A DNA stretch of 57,410 nucleotides. Origin: Thermoproteota archaeon (GTDB lineage: Archaea > Thermoproteota > Methanomethylicia > Methanomethylicales > Methanomethylicaceae). The number at the start of each line of letters is the position of its first letter. The first letter of the stretch is position 1. The position numbers were made by a program, and so were the translations under genes. A model generated the notes under the pieces. That model was not told the DNA's origin. It ran no database searches and was given only the letters and a program-made list of their open reading frames with translations. The stretch covers positions 1-57,410 of the forward strand of contig JARXPE010000006.1 in NCBI GenBank assembly GCA_029887795.1, given 5' to 3'. Below are positions 9,989-18,314 of this stretch, piece by piece.

Positions 9989-10534
9989 ATGTCTTCTCCA
10001 GAACCAGAGAGGATCTCAGCACTCAGATTAAGGGTAATGAGGATACTTTCTAAGCTCTTGGTCCTCTTTATGCTGATCTTGCTTGGCTACATTATAATGC
10101 CTTACTTTCAGCAACTAAAAGTTATAATACCGGTAATCAACATGCCTTTAGTCACACTGGGCTCGGTTACAATATTGGCCGTGGTAGGTATACTGCTATA
10201 CCGAATACTTGCAGACACCTTATCACTTCTAAACCCTATATCAAAGGCAATCCGTTTAATATTTAAGAAGATGACAATGGATCACGTGACCCTCATCAAA
10301 AGGACATTTTACGACATTCTCTTTCTCATCACATTGATCATACTCTTAACGGTACTTCTTCCGATCGTGGGCTCTATTCCTGTAATCGGCATATACTTTG
10401 CCACAGGTCTGCCTCTTGTAGCTCTAGCGGTGGTCATATTAATCTTTTGGGATCTTGGCAAGATCCTTTACAGCGAAGTCGAACAACTCGCCGATTTTAT
10501 AGCAGAAAAACTAGAATCTATAAATGAAGAATAA
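9989..10534 (+). CDS. Integral membrane protein of unknown function
   Basis: The protein has 181 residues and about four hydrophobic helices: two in the first 85 residues, then an amphipathic KAIRLIFKKM segment, then two more ending in a Gly/Pro-rich hairpin (VGSIPVIGIYFATGLP). An acidic cytosolic tail, EKLESINEE, follows. I chose the ATG at 9,989 over an in-frame TTG at 9,974 because it is followed by a normal polar N terminus. I recognise no family. It sits between treT and rpoP, which gives no strong functional hint. Confidence 0.65.
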   Translation: MSSPEPERISALRLRVMRILSKLLVLFMLILLGYIIMPYFQQLKVIIPVINMPLVTLGSVTILAVVGILLYRILADTLSLLNPISKAIRLIFKKMTMDHVTLIKRTFYDILFLITLIILLTVLLPIVGSIPVIGIYFATGLPLVALAVVILIFWDLGKILYSEVEQLADFIAEKLESINEE

Positions 10535-10552
10535 AACTAAAATTTTTTCACA

Positions 10553-10565
10553 AAATATATTTAAG
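10553..10565 (+). promoter_or_regulatory. Putative TATA box of rpoP
   Basis: An aaatatatttaag element lies about 35-45 bases before the rpoP start, leaving a leader of about 12-15 bases. Confidence 0.4.
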
Positions 10566-10597
10566 TGAGTTTATTTTATCTCAGAAGAGTGATTTTT

Positions 10598-10744
10598 ATG
10601 GCGCAGTACATTTGTGAAAGGTGCAGAAAAGTTATCGACAGCAAGGAACTTTTAGCTCTTCCCGGCATACGTTGCCCATCATGCGGGCACAGGATCCTTT
10701 ATAAGGCTCGATCGCAGGTCGTAAGGGAAATTAGAGCCCGATAG
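10598..10744 (+). CDS. rpoP: DNA-directed RNA polymerase subunit P (Rpb12/RpoP)
   Basis: The 48-residue protein has the zinc-binding pattern CERC (residues 6-9) and CPSCG (residues 26-30), followed by the basic end RILYKARSQVVREIRAR seen in archaeal RpoP and eukaryotic Rpb12. It is the small zinc subunit of the archaeal RNA polymerase, assembling with subunits D and L. Its 3' end overlaps the convergent agmatinase gene by 14 bases. Confidence 0.92.
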   Translation: MAQYICERCRKVIDSKELLALPGIRCPSCGHRILYKARSQVVREIRAR

Positions 10745-11621
10745 ACTTTGCCGCCATGCAGCATATTTCATATATTATTTTGGAAGCGGTCACCGCGGTT
10801 GCTCCACTGTCATATGCTGGGGAAACCTCCACAACATCGAAACCTGCGATCCTGTCGTCTATCACCTCCTCTATGAGGTCCAAAAGAGTTGAGGTTGTGA
10901 TCCCCTCTGGTTCTGGGTTCCCAACACCTGGCGCAAAGGCAGGATCGAGCACATCCATGTCCACGGAGATATAGACCTTCTTAGAATCTGCCAAGATTTT
11001 CTTCAGCCACGCTCCTGCCTCCTTAGCACCCACGCGCATTATCTGCTGAGATGAGATGTAGTTTACCCCGCTCTTCTTCAAAAACTCGATCTCATCTCTA
11101 TAAGAGGCTCTAGCCCCAACAATTACCACATTTTTGACCCCTAGCTCCTCTAAAGCCCTCCTCATAACACACGCATGTGAGAGTTTATTTGAGAGGTACT
11201 CGTCGCGCATATCAAAGTGAGCATCGAAAGATACTACAGCTGCGTCCTTAAACCCCCTTAAGGCACCCAGAGTGATTATATGTTCTCCACCAAGCATTAC
11301 TGGGATTTTTTTTGAGAGAATTATGTCCTCCGTGGTCTCCTTTACCCTCCTTACAGTCTCCGCCGCGTCGCCGTGCACGACTGCCAGATCTCCCAGATCG
11401 TGTAGCTTGACTTCTTCGAAATCCATGCCCGTCCTCCATGACCAAGTCTCTATGTTAGCGGACGCCTCCCTGATGGCGGCTGGTCCGAACCTTGATCCTG
11501 GTCTGAAGCTCGAAGTACTGTCAAATGGTACTCCAAAGAGTATAAAGTCCGACTCTGAGTACCCTCTCTTGAACCCTCCGAAGTGTTTCGACAAATCGTC
11601 CACATAAAAACTTCCGACCAT
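10731..11621 (-). CDS. speB: Agmatinase (ureohydrolase family)
   Basis: This 296-residue ureohydrolase would split agmatine into putrescine and urea in polyamine synthesis. The binuclear manganese ligands are all visible: GGEH, SFDAHFD and SVDMDVLDP, followed by APGVGNPEPEG, which fits agmatinase better than arginase. PFDSTSSFRPGSRFGP near the N terminus is the usual family signature. The ATG at 11,621 is preceded by GGTG; an upstream in-frame TTG at 11,639 is less likely. Archaeal members can also act on arginine or N1-aminopropylagmatine, so substrate is not certain. The gene is divergent from glyS. Confidence 0.85.
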   Translation of the reverse strand: MVGSFYVDDLSKHFGGFKRGYSESDFILFGVPFDSTSSFRPGSRFGPAAIREASANIETWSWRTGMDFEEVKLHDLGDLAVVHGDAAETVRRVKETTEDIILSKKIPVMLGGEHIITLGALRGFKDAAVVSFDAHFDMRDEYLSNKLSHACVMRRALEELGVKNVVIVGARASYRDEIEFLKKSGVNYISSQQIMRVGAKEAGAWLKKILADSKKVYISVDMDVLDPAFAPGVGNPEPEGITTSTLLDLIEEVIDDRIAGFDVVEVSPAYDSGATAVTASKIIYEICCMAAKSIGL

Positions 11622-11639
11622 CTTGAAACACCACAACAA

Positions 11640-11651
11640 GATATATTTATT
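11640..11651. promoter_or_regulatory. Shared AT-rich promoter core between speB and glyS
   Basis: The element gatatatttat reads as a TATA-like box on both strands. It lies about 45-50 bases before the glyS ATG and about 20-30 bases before the speB ATG. Confidence 0.4.
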
Positions 11652-11693
11652 TCATTAAACAACTACTTGAATCTACCTCACAGAGGTATTCAT

Positions 11694-13418
11694 ATGGACA
11701 AATATGACAAAGTTATGGACCTTGCCAAAAGGAGGGGTTTCTTTTCGCCTTCCTGTGAAATCTACGGGGGCGTTGCTGGTTTTTTGGATTTTGGACCCAT
11801 GGGAACGCTCCTCAAGAGAAATATCGAGAGAAAATGGAGGGAGACTTTCATATACCGCCACCACGGTCTCGTATATGAGATAGAGACCCCCGTAGTAATG
11901 CCGTCCAGAGTATTTGAGGCTTCGGGTCATGTGGACCACTTTACGGATTTGATCGTGGAGTGTCTCTCCTGCCACAAAAAGTTTCGAGCTGACCACCTAA
12001 TCGTAGATCAACTGGGTGAAGTACAAGGCATAGAAGGCAAATCTCCAAAAGAACTCGATGAGATAATCAGGGAGAAGAATTTGCGATGCCCTGAATGTAA
12101 GGGCAAGCTCGGACAAGTGACCACATTCAATTTACTCTTCAAGACCTATATAGGTCCATACGCTGAAAACGTCGCCTATATGCGCCCTGAAGCCGCACAA
12201 GGGATGTTCGTGAACTTCAAAAATATTTACAACACCATGAGGGAGCGGTTACCAATCGGCCTTGCGCAGATAGGGAAAGTTTTACGGAATGAGATATCGC
12301 CGAGACAGGGACCCATCCGACTCAGAGAATTCACAATAATGGAAATTGAGTTCTTCTTTGATCCGAAGTCGCCTGAATGTGAACTGCTGAACGAAGTCAA
12401 CCACAAAAAGATCCGTCTTCTGACAGAAAGCATGGTTTCAAGCGGAGCAATCGACCCAATTGAGGTGACTTTGGAGGAGGCGGTTAAAGAGAGGATGATC
12501 CTATCAGAATGGCAAGCTTATTTTATGGCACTTTCAACTGATTTCATATCGGACCTCGGCGTACCTAGAGCAAACCAATTGTTTATTGCAAAGCTGCAGA
12601 ATGAACGCGCTCACTATTCGGCGCAGACATTTGACCAGCTTGTGAAGCTCGAGAGGTGGGGTTGGGTTGAAGTATCAGGCCACGCATACCGCACAGACTA
12701 CGATCTATCTAGGCATCAGAGCTTCAGTGGACAGGACCTGATGGTCTTCAAAAAGTTTGATGAACCTACGAAGGAGAAGGTTCTGGTCGCACGTCCGAAA
12801 GTGGACGTCATTGCCAGCAAGTATGGTAAGGAGACGGGCAAGGTCATATCTGCAATAAAAAGTGCCGATGTTATGTCCCTGAAGGAGGCACTATCAAAAG
12901 GATCCACTTCGATCAACGGTGTGGAGATAAGTCCTGAGTTCGTCGAATTCGTGGAGGAGGAGCGCATGATCACTGGCAGGCGGTTCGTTCCACATGTTGC
13001 GGAACCCTCCTTTGGTGCTGATAGGCTCGTTTATGTATCGATGGAGTATGCATACCGAGAAAGGGATGGTAGGGTCATTCTCGCACTGCCCAAAACAATC
13101 GCCCCAATACAGGTTTCTGTCTTTCCCCTCGTGAATAAGAACGGTCTTCGCGAAAAGGCACTTGAGGTCTACAGGCTTGTAAAATCTGAGGGGTATCTCT
13201 CAGATTTCGACGACACAGGATCGATAGGAAGGCGCTATGCCAGATCTGATGAGATAGGGACACCTCTGGCAATAACAATTGACCACCAAACCATAGAAGA
13301 TGGAACTGTTACCGTAAGGGACCGAGATACATGGGATCAAGTAAGGGTTCCCATAAACAACCTTTTAGACTACCTAAAGAATCACTTCAAAAACACCCAA
13401 TCCGCAGCAATCCATTAA
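11694..13418 (+). CDS. glyS: Glycyl-tRNA synthetase, alpha2 archaeal/eukaryal type
   Basis: The 574-residue class II synthetase charges tRNA-Gly. It opens with MDLAKRRGFFSPSCEIYGGVAGFLDFGPMG, typical of the single-chain alpha2 GlyRS. Other marks are a zinc-binding insertion with CLSC (about residue 88) and CPEC (about 135), MRPEAAQGMFVNF, motif 2 (GLAQIGKVLRNEISPR), motif 3 (EPSFGADRLVY), and a C-terminal anticodon-binding domain (PIQVSVFPLV, then DDTGSIGRRYARSDEIGTP). The ATG at 11,694 has GAGGT just upstream; the frame extends further 5' but lacks this context. Confidence 0.95.
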   Translation: MDKYDKVMDLAKRRGFFSPSCEIYGGVAGFLDFGPMGTLLKRNIERKWRETFIYRHHGLVYEIETPVVMPSRVFEASGHVDHFTDLIVECLSCHKKFRADHLIVDQLGEVQGIEGKSPKELDEIIREKNLRCPECKGKLGQVTTFNLLFKTYIGPYAENVAYMRPEAAQGMFVNFKNIYNTMRERLPIGLAQIGKVLRNEISPRQGPIRLREFTIMEIEFFFDPKSPECELLNEVNHKKIRLLTESMVSSGAIDPIEVTLEEAVKERMILSEWQAYFMALSTDFISDLGVPRANQLFIAKLQNERAHYSAQTFDQLVKLERWGWVEVSGHAYRTDYDLSRHQSFSGQDLMVFKKFDEPTKEKVLVARPKVDVIASKYGKETGKVISAIKSADVMSLKEALSKGSTSINGVEISPEFVEFVEEERMITGRRFVPHVAEPSFGADRLVYVSMEYAYRERDGRVILALPKTIAPIQVSVFPLVNKNGLREKALEVYRLVKSEGYLSDFDDTGSIGRRYARSDEIGTPLAITIDHQTIEDGTVTVRDRDTWDQVRVPINNLLDYLKNHFKNTQSAAIH

Positions 13419-13471
13419 AAACTACAGTCAATTATAATAATGCGTTCTATTAACTCTTGTGTGGTGATATT

Positions 13472-13741
13472 GTGTCACAAAGGCCTCCAGAGAAGAGGTT
13501 GCGCCTCAGAAGGAATGAAAATATTGAGCGTGGAACCTGCAAGATGAACGAAGCTACTTTCAAGTATCTTAGGATCTCTGGAAGAGTAGAGGTCGTGGTT
13601 GCTGGAAAGAAAAAATTGGAGCTAACCGCATCTCCCTTCCCCGATATACCTGAGAACGAAGTTTGGATAAATGCGGAGGAGATGAAAGCGGCTGGGCTTT
13701 CCGATAATTCCATTGCTACTGTCCGAGCAGCAAGGATCTAG
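13472..13741 (+). CDS. Small conserved-looking protein of unknown function
   Basis: The 89-residue protein has a basic, Arg-rich start (RPPEKRLRLRRNE) and a compact beta-rich body ending in WINAEEMKAAGLSDNSIATVRAARI. That ending resembles the closing strand-helix-strand of double-psi beta-barrel domains such as the Cdc48 N-domain or molybdopterin-dinucleotide-binding folds. The resemblance is by eye only. The GTG start at 13,472 sits three bases after a perfect GGTGAT; an in-frame TTG at 13,457 lies before that site and is unlikely. Function unknown. Confidence 0.65.
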   Translation: MSQRPPEKRLRLRRNENIERGTCKMNEATFKYLRISGRVEVVVAGKKKLELTASPFPDIPENEVWINAEEMKAAGLSDNSIATVRAARI

Positions 13742-13825
13742 CACTTATTTATCCCAGAATAAATTTTTTAAATATAACTAAAAATCTATTCAATATCAAC
13801 ATTCAAATCAAGTAAGAATTGCCTC

Positions 13826-14740
13826 TCAAAAATCTACGTTCTTTGCATAGTCCGACGCATTTATCCCCGCAGTCACGCCCTGCCCAACCGCTACAATTAT
13901 TTGGTGGCTTTTACCAGTGCAATCCCCTGCCGCATACACTCCATACAAATTGGTCTCCATGTCCTCGTTCACATGAATGTATCCTTCCTGAGTGGTCTTT
14001 ACACCTGCACTCTTTGCCAGGTCCGATATAGGGGTGAAGCCCAAAGCCACAAAAAGTCCATCCAACTCTAAAATTCTTTCTCGTCCAAAGCCATCTTTGA
14101 TATTTATGCCAGTAAGCCTGCTGTCTCCCAGCACTTCCATAACCTCTACTCCCTCTAATATTTCGGCGCCCAAATTTTTGGCATATTCTGACTTTTTGTT
14201 GTCACGAAGAGGAAGATTTGGAATCCATATGAGATTTTTTGTCATTGATGAAAGATACTTAAGATCATAAAGTGCATCTTCGTCAGAACCAACAACTCCC
14301 ACTTTTTTACCTCTGAAAAAGAAGCCGTCACATGTTGCGCAATACGATACTCCTCTGCCAACAAACTTCTCCTCTCCTGGGATTCCCAACTTCTTCTGGG
14401 CCAGACCTGTGGCAATTATCACAGCTTTTGACTCAAACTCATTACTGATTGTTTTTACACTCTTTACTTTACTACAGAGACTCATTTCCATTACACTTTG
14501 ACCAACCATTATTCGAGTACCGAATCTTTCAGCATGCTTGACGAGTCTAAGCACGAGTTCGTTACCTGAAATGCCCTCGGGAAATCCTGGGTAGTTGTCA
14601 ATATCTCGGGCATATACTGCCCTTCCTCCCAACATGCTCCCCTCAATAAGCAGAGTGCTGACTCCAGCTCTTGATGAATAAATCGCAGCAGCGAGTCCAG
14701 CCGGTCCTCCACCTATTATAATTACATCGTATTTTTCCAT
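13826..14740 (-). CDS. trxB: Thioredoxin-reductase-like flavoprotein with unusual nucleotide site
   Basis: The 304-residue protein has the FAD-binding GGGPAG (residues 10-15), the redox-active CATC (134-137), a helix running into DGFFF, and the C-terminal FAD motif AAGDCTGKSHQI. The second nucleotide site is atypical: where NADPH-dependent enzymes have GGGDSA, this reads GSDEDA (151-156), and no HRRxxxR phosphate-binding motif follows. It may use another electron donor, as the F420- or ferredoxin-dependent TrxR homologues do. The ATG at 14,740 is preferred over the GTG at 14,758. A thioredoxin lies at 43.8 kb, but a partner cannot be assigned. Confidence 0.8.
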   Translation of the reverse strand: MEKYDVIIIGGGPAGLAAAIYSSRAGVSTLLIEGSMLGGRAVYARDIDNYPGFPEGISGNELVLRLVKHAERFGTRIMVGQSVMEMSLCSKVKSVKTISNEFESKAVIIATGLAQKKLGIPGEEKFVGRGVSYCATCDGFFFRGKKVGVVGSDEDALYDLKYLSSMTKNLIWIPNLPLRDNKKSEYAKNLGAEILEGVEVMEVLGDSRLTGINIKDGFGRERILELDGLFVALGFTPISDLAKSAGVKTTQEGYIHVNEDMETNLYGVYAAGDCTGKSHQIIVAVGQGVTAGINASDYAKNVDF

Positions 14741-14860
14741 AGATATCAACAATTTCACTCACTCAAACATTTAAATAATTTCTCTTGAAAGAATGATTTT
14801 TTAATAAATAATTTTTAAACCATGTTATTGCAATATTATTTGTCTAGAACTGCTACAAAT

Positions 14861-14870
14861 ATTTATAAAA
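14861..14870 (+). promoter_or_regulatory. Putative TATA box of the PhoU-like gene
   Basis: The sequence atttataaaa lies about 45 bases before the proposed TTG start, leaving a leader of about 20 bases that contains the GGAGTG ribosome binding site. Confidence 0.45.
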
Positions 14871-14908
14871 CCCGTTCTATTTTAGAACCTTGATTGGAGT
14901 GTGCCACT

Positions 14909-15586
14909 TTGACGATCCCCCAAGAAGATCTGACCAGTTTCGGAAATGAGGTATATCGTAAATCCCTCGATCTAATAACTGAGCATGCTCGAAAAGTTCA
15001 GGACTCTGTACGTTTAATGGTGGAGTCCTTCACAAAGTTCAGCACCTCGCAGCGCTCTGAGTTGAAGAGCATTTACGAGAAGGTCTCTGTAGTCGAGGAG
15101 GATGCAGACAAGATAAAGAGAGAACTTATAGAGCAGTTGACAAAAAGTGCCCCTGCATTTCTATACAGAGAGGACTTCATTAGGCTTGTCATCCGCGTGG
15201 ATGAGGTGGCTGAATTGGCACAGTCAATATCTAGGCAACTCAGCAGAATTTCAGATAATAACTGGTTGCCAAGCCCTTCCATTGGGGAACTATTTGAAAG
15301 ACTTTCGGGTGAGGTTCTGACGGAATACGAGCGTTTAAGGGATGCCATACTGATCCTTCCAATGAATCCGAAGAGGGCGATCGAACTAGTGGTCAGTGTA
15401 CATGAGGCAGAGTCAAAGGTTGATAGCTCATATTATGATGCTGACTTCAAGTTACTAATGGAGGTCAAGAGGATCGAACAACTCTTGGTTTACAGAGACC
15501 TTCTGCGCCTCTTGGAGGACATGGCAGACTTGATTGAGGATGCGTCAGACGATCTCAGAGTTCTGGCTTTGCACAGAGTTGCCTGA
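14909..15586 (+). CDS. PhoU-like / DUF47 helical protein
   Basis: The 225-residue, almost entirely helical protein has a charged coiled-coil pattern typical of PhoU/DUF47 (TIGR00153) proteins. Acidic metal-binding-like segments are visible: SVVEEDADKIKREL near residue 55 and RLLEDMADLIEDASDDLRVL near the C terminus. Relatives accompany phosphate permeases or act as regulators, but no Pit or Pst gene is adjacent, so the role is open. The TTG at 14,909 lies seven bases after GGAGTG; a TTG at 14,894 overlaps that site. The 3' end overlaps the convergent membrane gene by 42 bases. Confidence 0.7.
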   Translation: MTIPQEDLTSFGNEVYRKSLDLITEHARKVQDSVRLMVESFTKFSTSQRSELKSIYEKVSVVEEDADKIKRELIEQLTKSAPAFLYREDFIRLVIRVDEVAELAQSISRQLSRISDNNWLPSPSIGELFERLSGEVLTEYERLRDAILILPMNPKRAIELVVSVHEAESKVDSSYYDADFKLLMEVKRIEQLLVYRDLLRLLEDMADLIEDASDDLRVLALHRVA

Positions 15587-16624
15587 ATTATTTCTCATTT
15601 TATAGCTCATTCTTAGCCCCCTAACCCCTTGCAAAGATGCCGCAAAGGCGCTTATTACAAGCTCAAACCAGAAGATTACAAGCCTAGTCAGTATGGTCGC
15701 AGAGGCTGCGAGTGCGGGTGGGATGCCAAACCCCATGAAGAATGCTGTCATGGAGACCTCCATCACTCCCACCATGCCAGGTATTCCTATGGGTATCATC
15801 TGAACCATGCTGACGAATACCGCCACTCCGAGAACGACCCAATAGGAGACTGGTCTGCCGAGAGAGATAAACATGATATAAGGTATCATGGCGATCAGGA
15901 ACCACCTTGCGGTTAAAACCAGAAAAGAAATGACGAAAGTACTCGTCTTTACACTCTTTATTGCTTGGACAAAAGTTCTGAAACCTTCCAAGACGCTAAC
16001 CCTCAACCTATCGGGATCATAATTGGGTCTGAAGCGTCTCAGCAACCCCCCAATTTTTAGGACCAATTTCTCGACATTCCTTTCGAAGAGATTTGCCCTT
16101 AAAGCCATGTACATCGCAGTTATTCCCAAAACCAGATCTAAAATCGCTACTGCCCCAAGCGCATAGATCTCTGCAACGGGCGCAACTTGATGCCCTGCCA
16201 AATTGAATACGCTAATTAATAACACAACACCAAAGGTGAGGGCAAGCAAAATTCTGTGGAGGAGAACGCTAGCAGTAGCCTCACTGACCTGTATTTTCCC
16301 CCTTTTAACTGCCAAACTCACCCTGAAAAACTCCCCTGAGATCGAGGCTGTTGGTATCATTAGATCTCCAAATATGCTGACCAGAACTATCTCAAAGCAG
16401 TCCTTGTAGCTCATTCCCGGATTTTTCAGCAAAACGTACCATCCGAGGACAAATAACCCTATACACGTCAAGTCTATGAATATTGCCGTCAGCGCGATCT
16501 TGAGATCTAAACTCAGAATTGTGGCTGCGATCTCATTCACGTCTGCGAAGTACAGGTAAATTATGAATATTATTGCTCCGACTATCAACATGACGTTTGT
16601 CAGGCTGATTGGCAATCTCCTCAA
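15545..16624 (-). CDS. Lysylphosphatidylglycerol-synthase-TM / UPF0104 flippase-like membrane protein
   Basis: The 359-residue protein has about eight hydrophobic helices. The SYKDCFEIVLVSIFGDLMIPTASISGEFFRV segment and the C-terminal GIPGMVGVMEVSMTAFFMGFGIPPALAASATILTR region match the UPF0104 / LPG_synthase_TM family, which includes archaeal AglD-like and lipid-flippase-like proteins. It lacks the soluble MprF domain. A role in moving lipid-linked substrates is plausible but unproven. The TTG start is supported only by a weak GTGAAGGA upstream. Confidence 0.75.
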   Translation of the reverse strand: MRRLPISLTNVMLIVGAIIFIIYLYFADVNEIAATILSLDLKIALTAIFIDLTCIGLFVLGWYVLLKNPGMSYKDCFEIVLVSIFGDLMIPTASISGEFFRVSLAVKRGKIQVSEATASVLLHRILLALTFGVVLLISVFNLAGHQVAPVAEIYALGAVAILDLVLGITAMYMALRANLFERNVEKLVLKIGGLLRRFRPNYDPDRLRVSVLEGFRTFVQAIKSVKTSTFVISFLVLTARWFLIAMIPYIMFISLGRPVSYWVVLGVAVFVSMVQMIPIGIPGMVGVMEVSMTAFFMGFGIPPALAASATILTRLVIFWFELVISAFAASLQGVRGLRMSYKMRNNSGNSVQSQNSEIV

Positions 16625-16709
16625 AGTCCTTCACTTTAACAAAGTTTATGAATTAGGCAATTCTAAGTTCTTTTGAAAACTTGCCTTTTTAAAATTTGGG
16701 GTACTAAGC

Positions 16710-17267
16710 ATGTACGGCAATCAAGTCGAAGCCAAGCTTCATGGCTCTAGGGTATTAATATGGTCCAAGGAAGATGGCGCCAAACTCTACAGTTCCGGCT
16801 TTTATGGCAAACCCGTAAATGTTTCAAAACCAAAAGACGCATCGGAGATCAATTCATACTTGGAACTCTCTCTACTCGAGGCAAATTATCTACTCGAGAA
16901 GGGGCTAATAAAAATAAAAACCGGAAAAAGGACCATAACCAAAGAACAGCTCTTAAGATTGTCAAAGAAGCAATATCGTCTCTTCGAAGAGCTCTATGCG
17001 GTCTATAAAGATCTGAGGGATAAGGGCTACGTCGTTAGACCAGCAATGAAATTTGGTGCTGACTTTGCAGTATATCAGTACGGTCCTGGCATAGATCATG
17101 CACCTTTCATAATACATGTCCTGCCCAATTCTGCAGAGATTGATCCGATAGAGATCGTCCGGGCGGGCAGACTCTCTCACACTGTCAGGAAAAAATTCGT
17201 CCTCGCAACTTTTGACGAAGCACAAAAAAAGGTTGTGTATTACATGTTTGATTGGTGGAAGGCTTAA
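16710..17267 (+). CDS. endA: tRNA-splicing endonuclease
   Basis: The 185-residue protein has the C-terminal catalytic domain of archaeal tRNA-intron endonuclease. The expected catalytic triad is visible: a tyrosine in FAVYQYGPG (about 122-124), histidine 130 in DHAPFIIHV, and a lysine in SHTVRKKFVLA (161 or 162). The N-terminal domain is the usual short alpha/beta fold. It cleaves at bulge-helix-bulge motifs in tRNA precursors. The length fits the short subunit forms (homotetramer, or one half of an alpha2beta2 enzyme), so a second paralogue elsewhere is possible. Confidence 0.9.
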   Translation: MYGNQVEAKLHGSRVLIWSKEDGAKLYSSGFYGKPVNVSKPKDASEINSYLELSLLEANYLLEKGLIKIKTGKRTITKEQLLRLSKKQYRLFEELYAVYKDLRDKGYVVRPAMKFGADFAVYQYGPGIDHAPFIIHVLPNSAEIDPIEIVRAGRLSHTVRKKFVLATFDEAQKKVVYYMFDWWKA

Positions 17268-17272
17268 ATAAT

Positions 17273-18163
17273 TTAGATTATGGGAACACCATTCGAAGGG
17301 TCGGCGGCGTACTTCTTAAACTCCTCTCTGATGAAACATGTGATTTTCCCAGGCTTCCCGTCACCTATTGTTCTGCCGTTTACTTCAACTACTGGTATTA
17401 TCTCGGCACCAGTGCCTGTAAAGAATATCTCGTCAGCATTGAATAACTCATGAACAGTGATGAGCCTCTCTTTGGTCTTCAGTCCATTCTTCTCCGCTAT
17501 CTCAATGATGACTTGCCGTGTTATGCCAGGCAGTGCTCCAGTGTAGGTCGGCGGCGTTAGGATCTCGCCATTTTTGATCAAGAATATGTTTTCTGCTGTC
17601 CCCTCACAGACGTACCCGCTTGGGGTTAGCAGTATCGCTTCGTCGGCGTTATAGGTATTTGCCTCGATCTTTGCCAGTATACTGTTCAAGTAGTTTAAGG
17701 ACTTTACTTCATGCGAAGTGGCGTCTACAGGATCCCTCCTGACCCAGCTGATTATGGCTCTTATGCCCTTCTCACACACCTCCTTGGGGAGTAGCGCTAT
17801 GCTGCCCGCGATGATTATAATACTTGGTTTTTTACACTTCCTTGGATCGAGTCCCAGATCGCCTTCTCCCCTCGTCACGATGAGCCTTATGTATGCATCC
17901 TTTAGAGAGTTCTTCTTCAAAGTCTCTACGACCGCTCTAGACAGCTCATCCTTCGTCATAGGTATATCCAGCTTGAGGGTATGCGCTGATGCATAAAGCC
18001 TGTCGATGTGCTCCTTCAGTTTGAAGACGTATCCGTTGTAGGCCCTTATGCCCTCAAATACTCCATCCCCGTATAAGAAACCATGGTCAAATACCGAGAT
18101 AAAAGCCTTGGACCTTGGGACGAAATTTCCATCAATGTAAACCAACTGTTCCTCCAACCTCAT
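17273..18163 (-). CDS. ilvE: Branched-chain amino acid aminotransferase (class IV)
   Basis: The 296-residue fold-type IV PLP enzyme has [19 protein letters not shown] at the N terminus, the PLP lysine in [14 protein letters not shown] (about residue 158), the [13 protein letters not shown] phosphate-binding segment, and [10 protein letters not shown]. It would transfer amino groups between glutamate and branched-chain 2-oxo acids. ATG (18,163) and TTG (18,157) starts are both possible; GGTGAT overlaps the ATG and lies four bases before the TTG, which fits the local pattern. It converges on endA with only five bases between. Confidence 0.88.
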   Translation of the reverse strand: MRLEEQLVYIDGNFVPRSKAFISVFDHGFLYGDGVFEGIRAYNGYVFKLKEHIDRLYASAHTLKLDIPMTKDELSRAVVETLKKNSLKDAYIRLIVTRGEGDLGLDPRKCKKPSIIIIAGSIALLPKEVCEKGIRAIISWVRRDPVDATSHEVKSLNYLNSILAKIEANTYNADEAILLTPSGYVCEGTAENIFLIKNGEILTPPTYTGALPGITRQVIIEIAEKNGLKTKERLITVHELFNADEIFFTGTGAEIIPVVEVNGRTIGDGKPGKITCFIREEFKKYAADPSNGVPII

Positions 18164-18269
18164 CACCCTTAAATATGCTCAAAAGATATGTTGGTTCAGT
18201 ATTTAATGTTTTCTAATCTCTTCAAATACAAAATAACTTAATAATATAATTCATAAATGGTAAATGTTA

Positions 18270-18280
18270 TTTATAAAAAG
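18270..18280 (+). promoter_or_regulatory. Putative TATA box of the FAD oxidase / HdrD-like unit
   Basis: The sequence tttataaaaag lies about 40 bases before the ATG, inside an AT-rich 150-base intergenic region between divergent units. Confidence 0.45.
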
Positions 18281-18314
18281 AAATATTAAACTATTGGATA
18301 GGACGGCGATCTAA

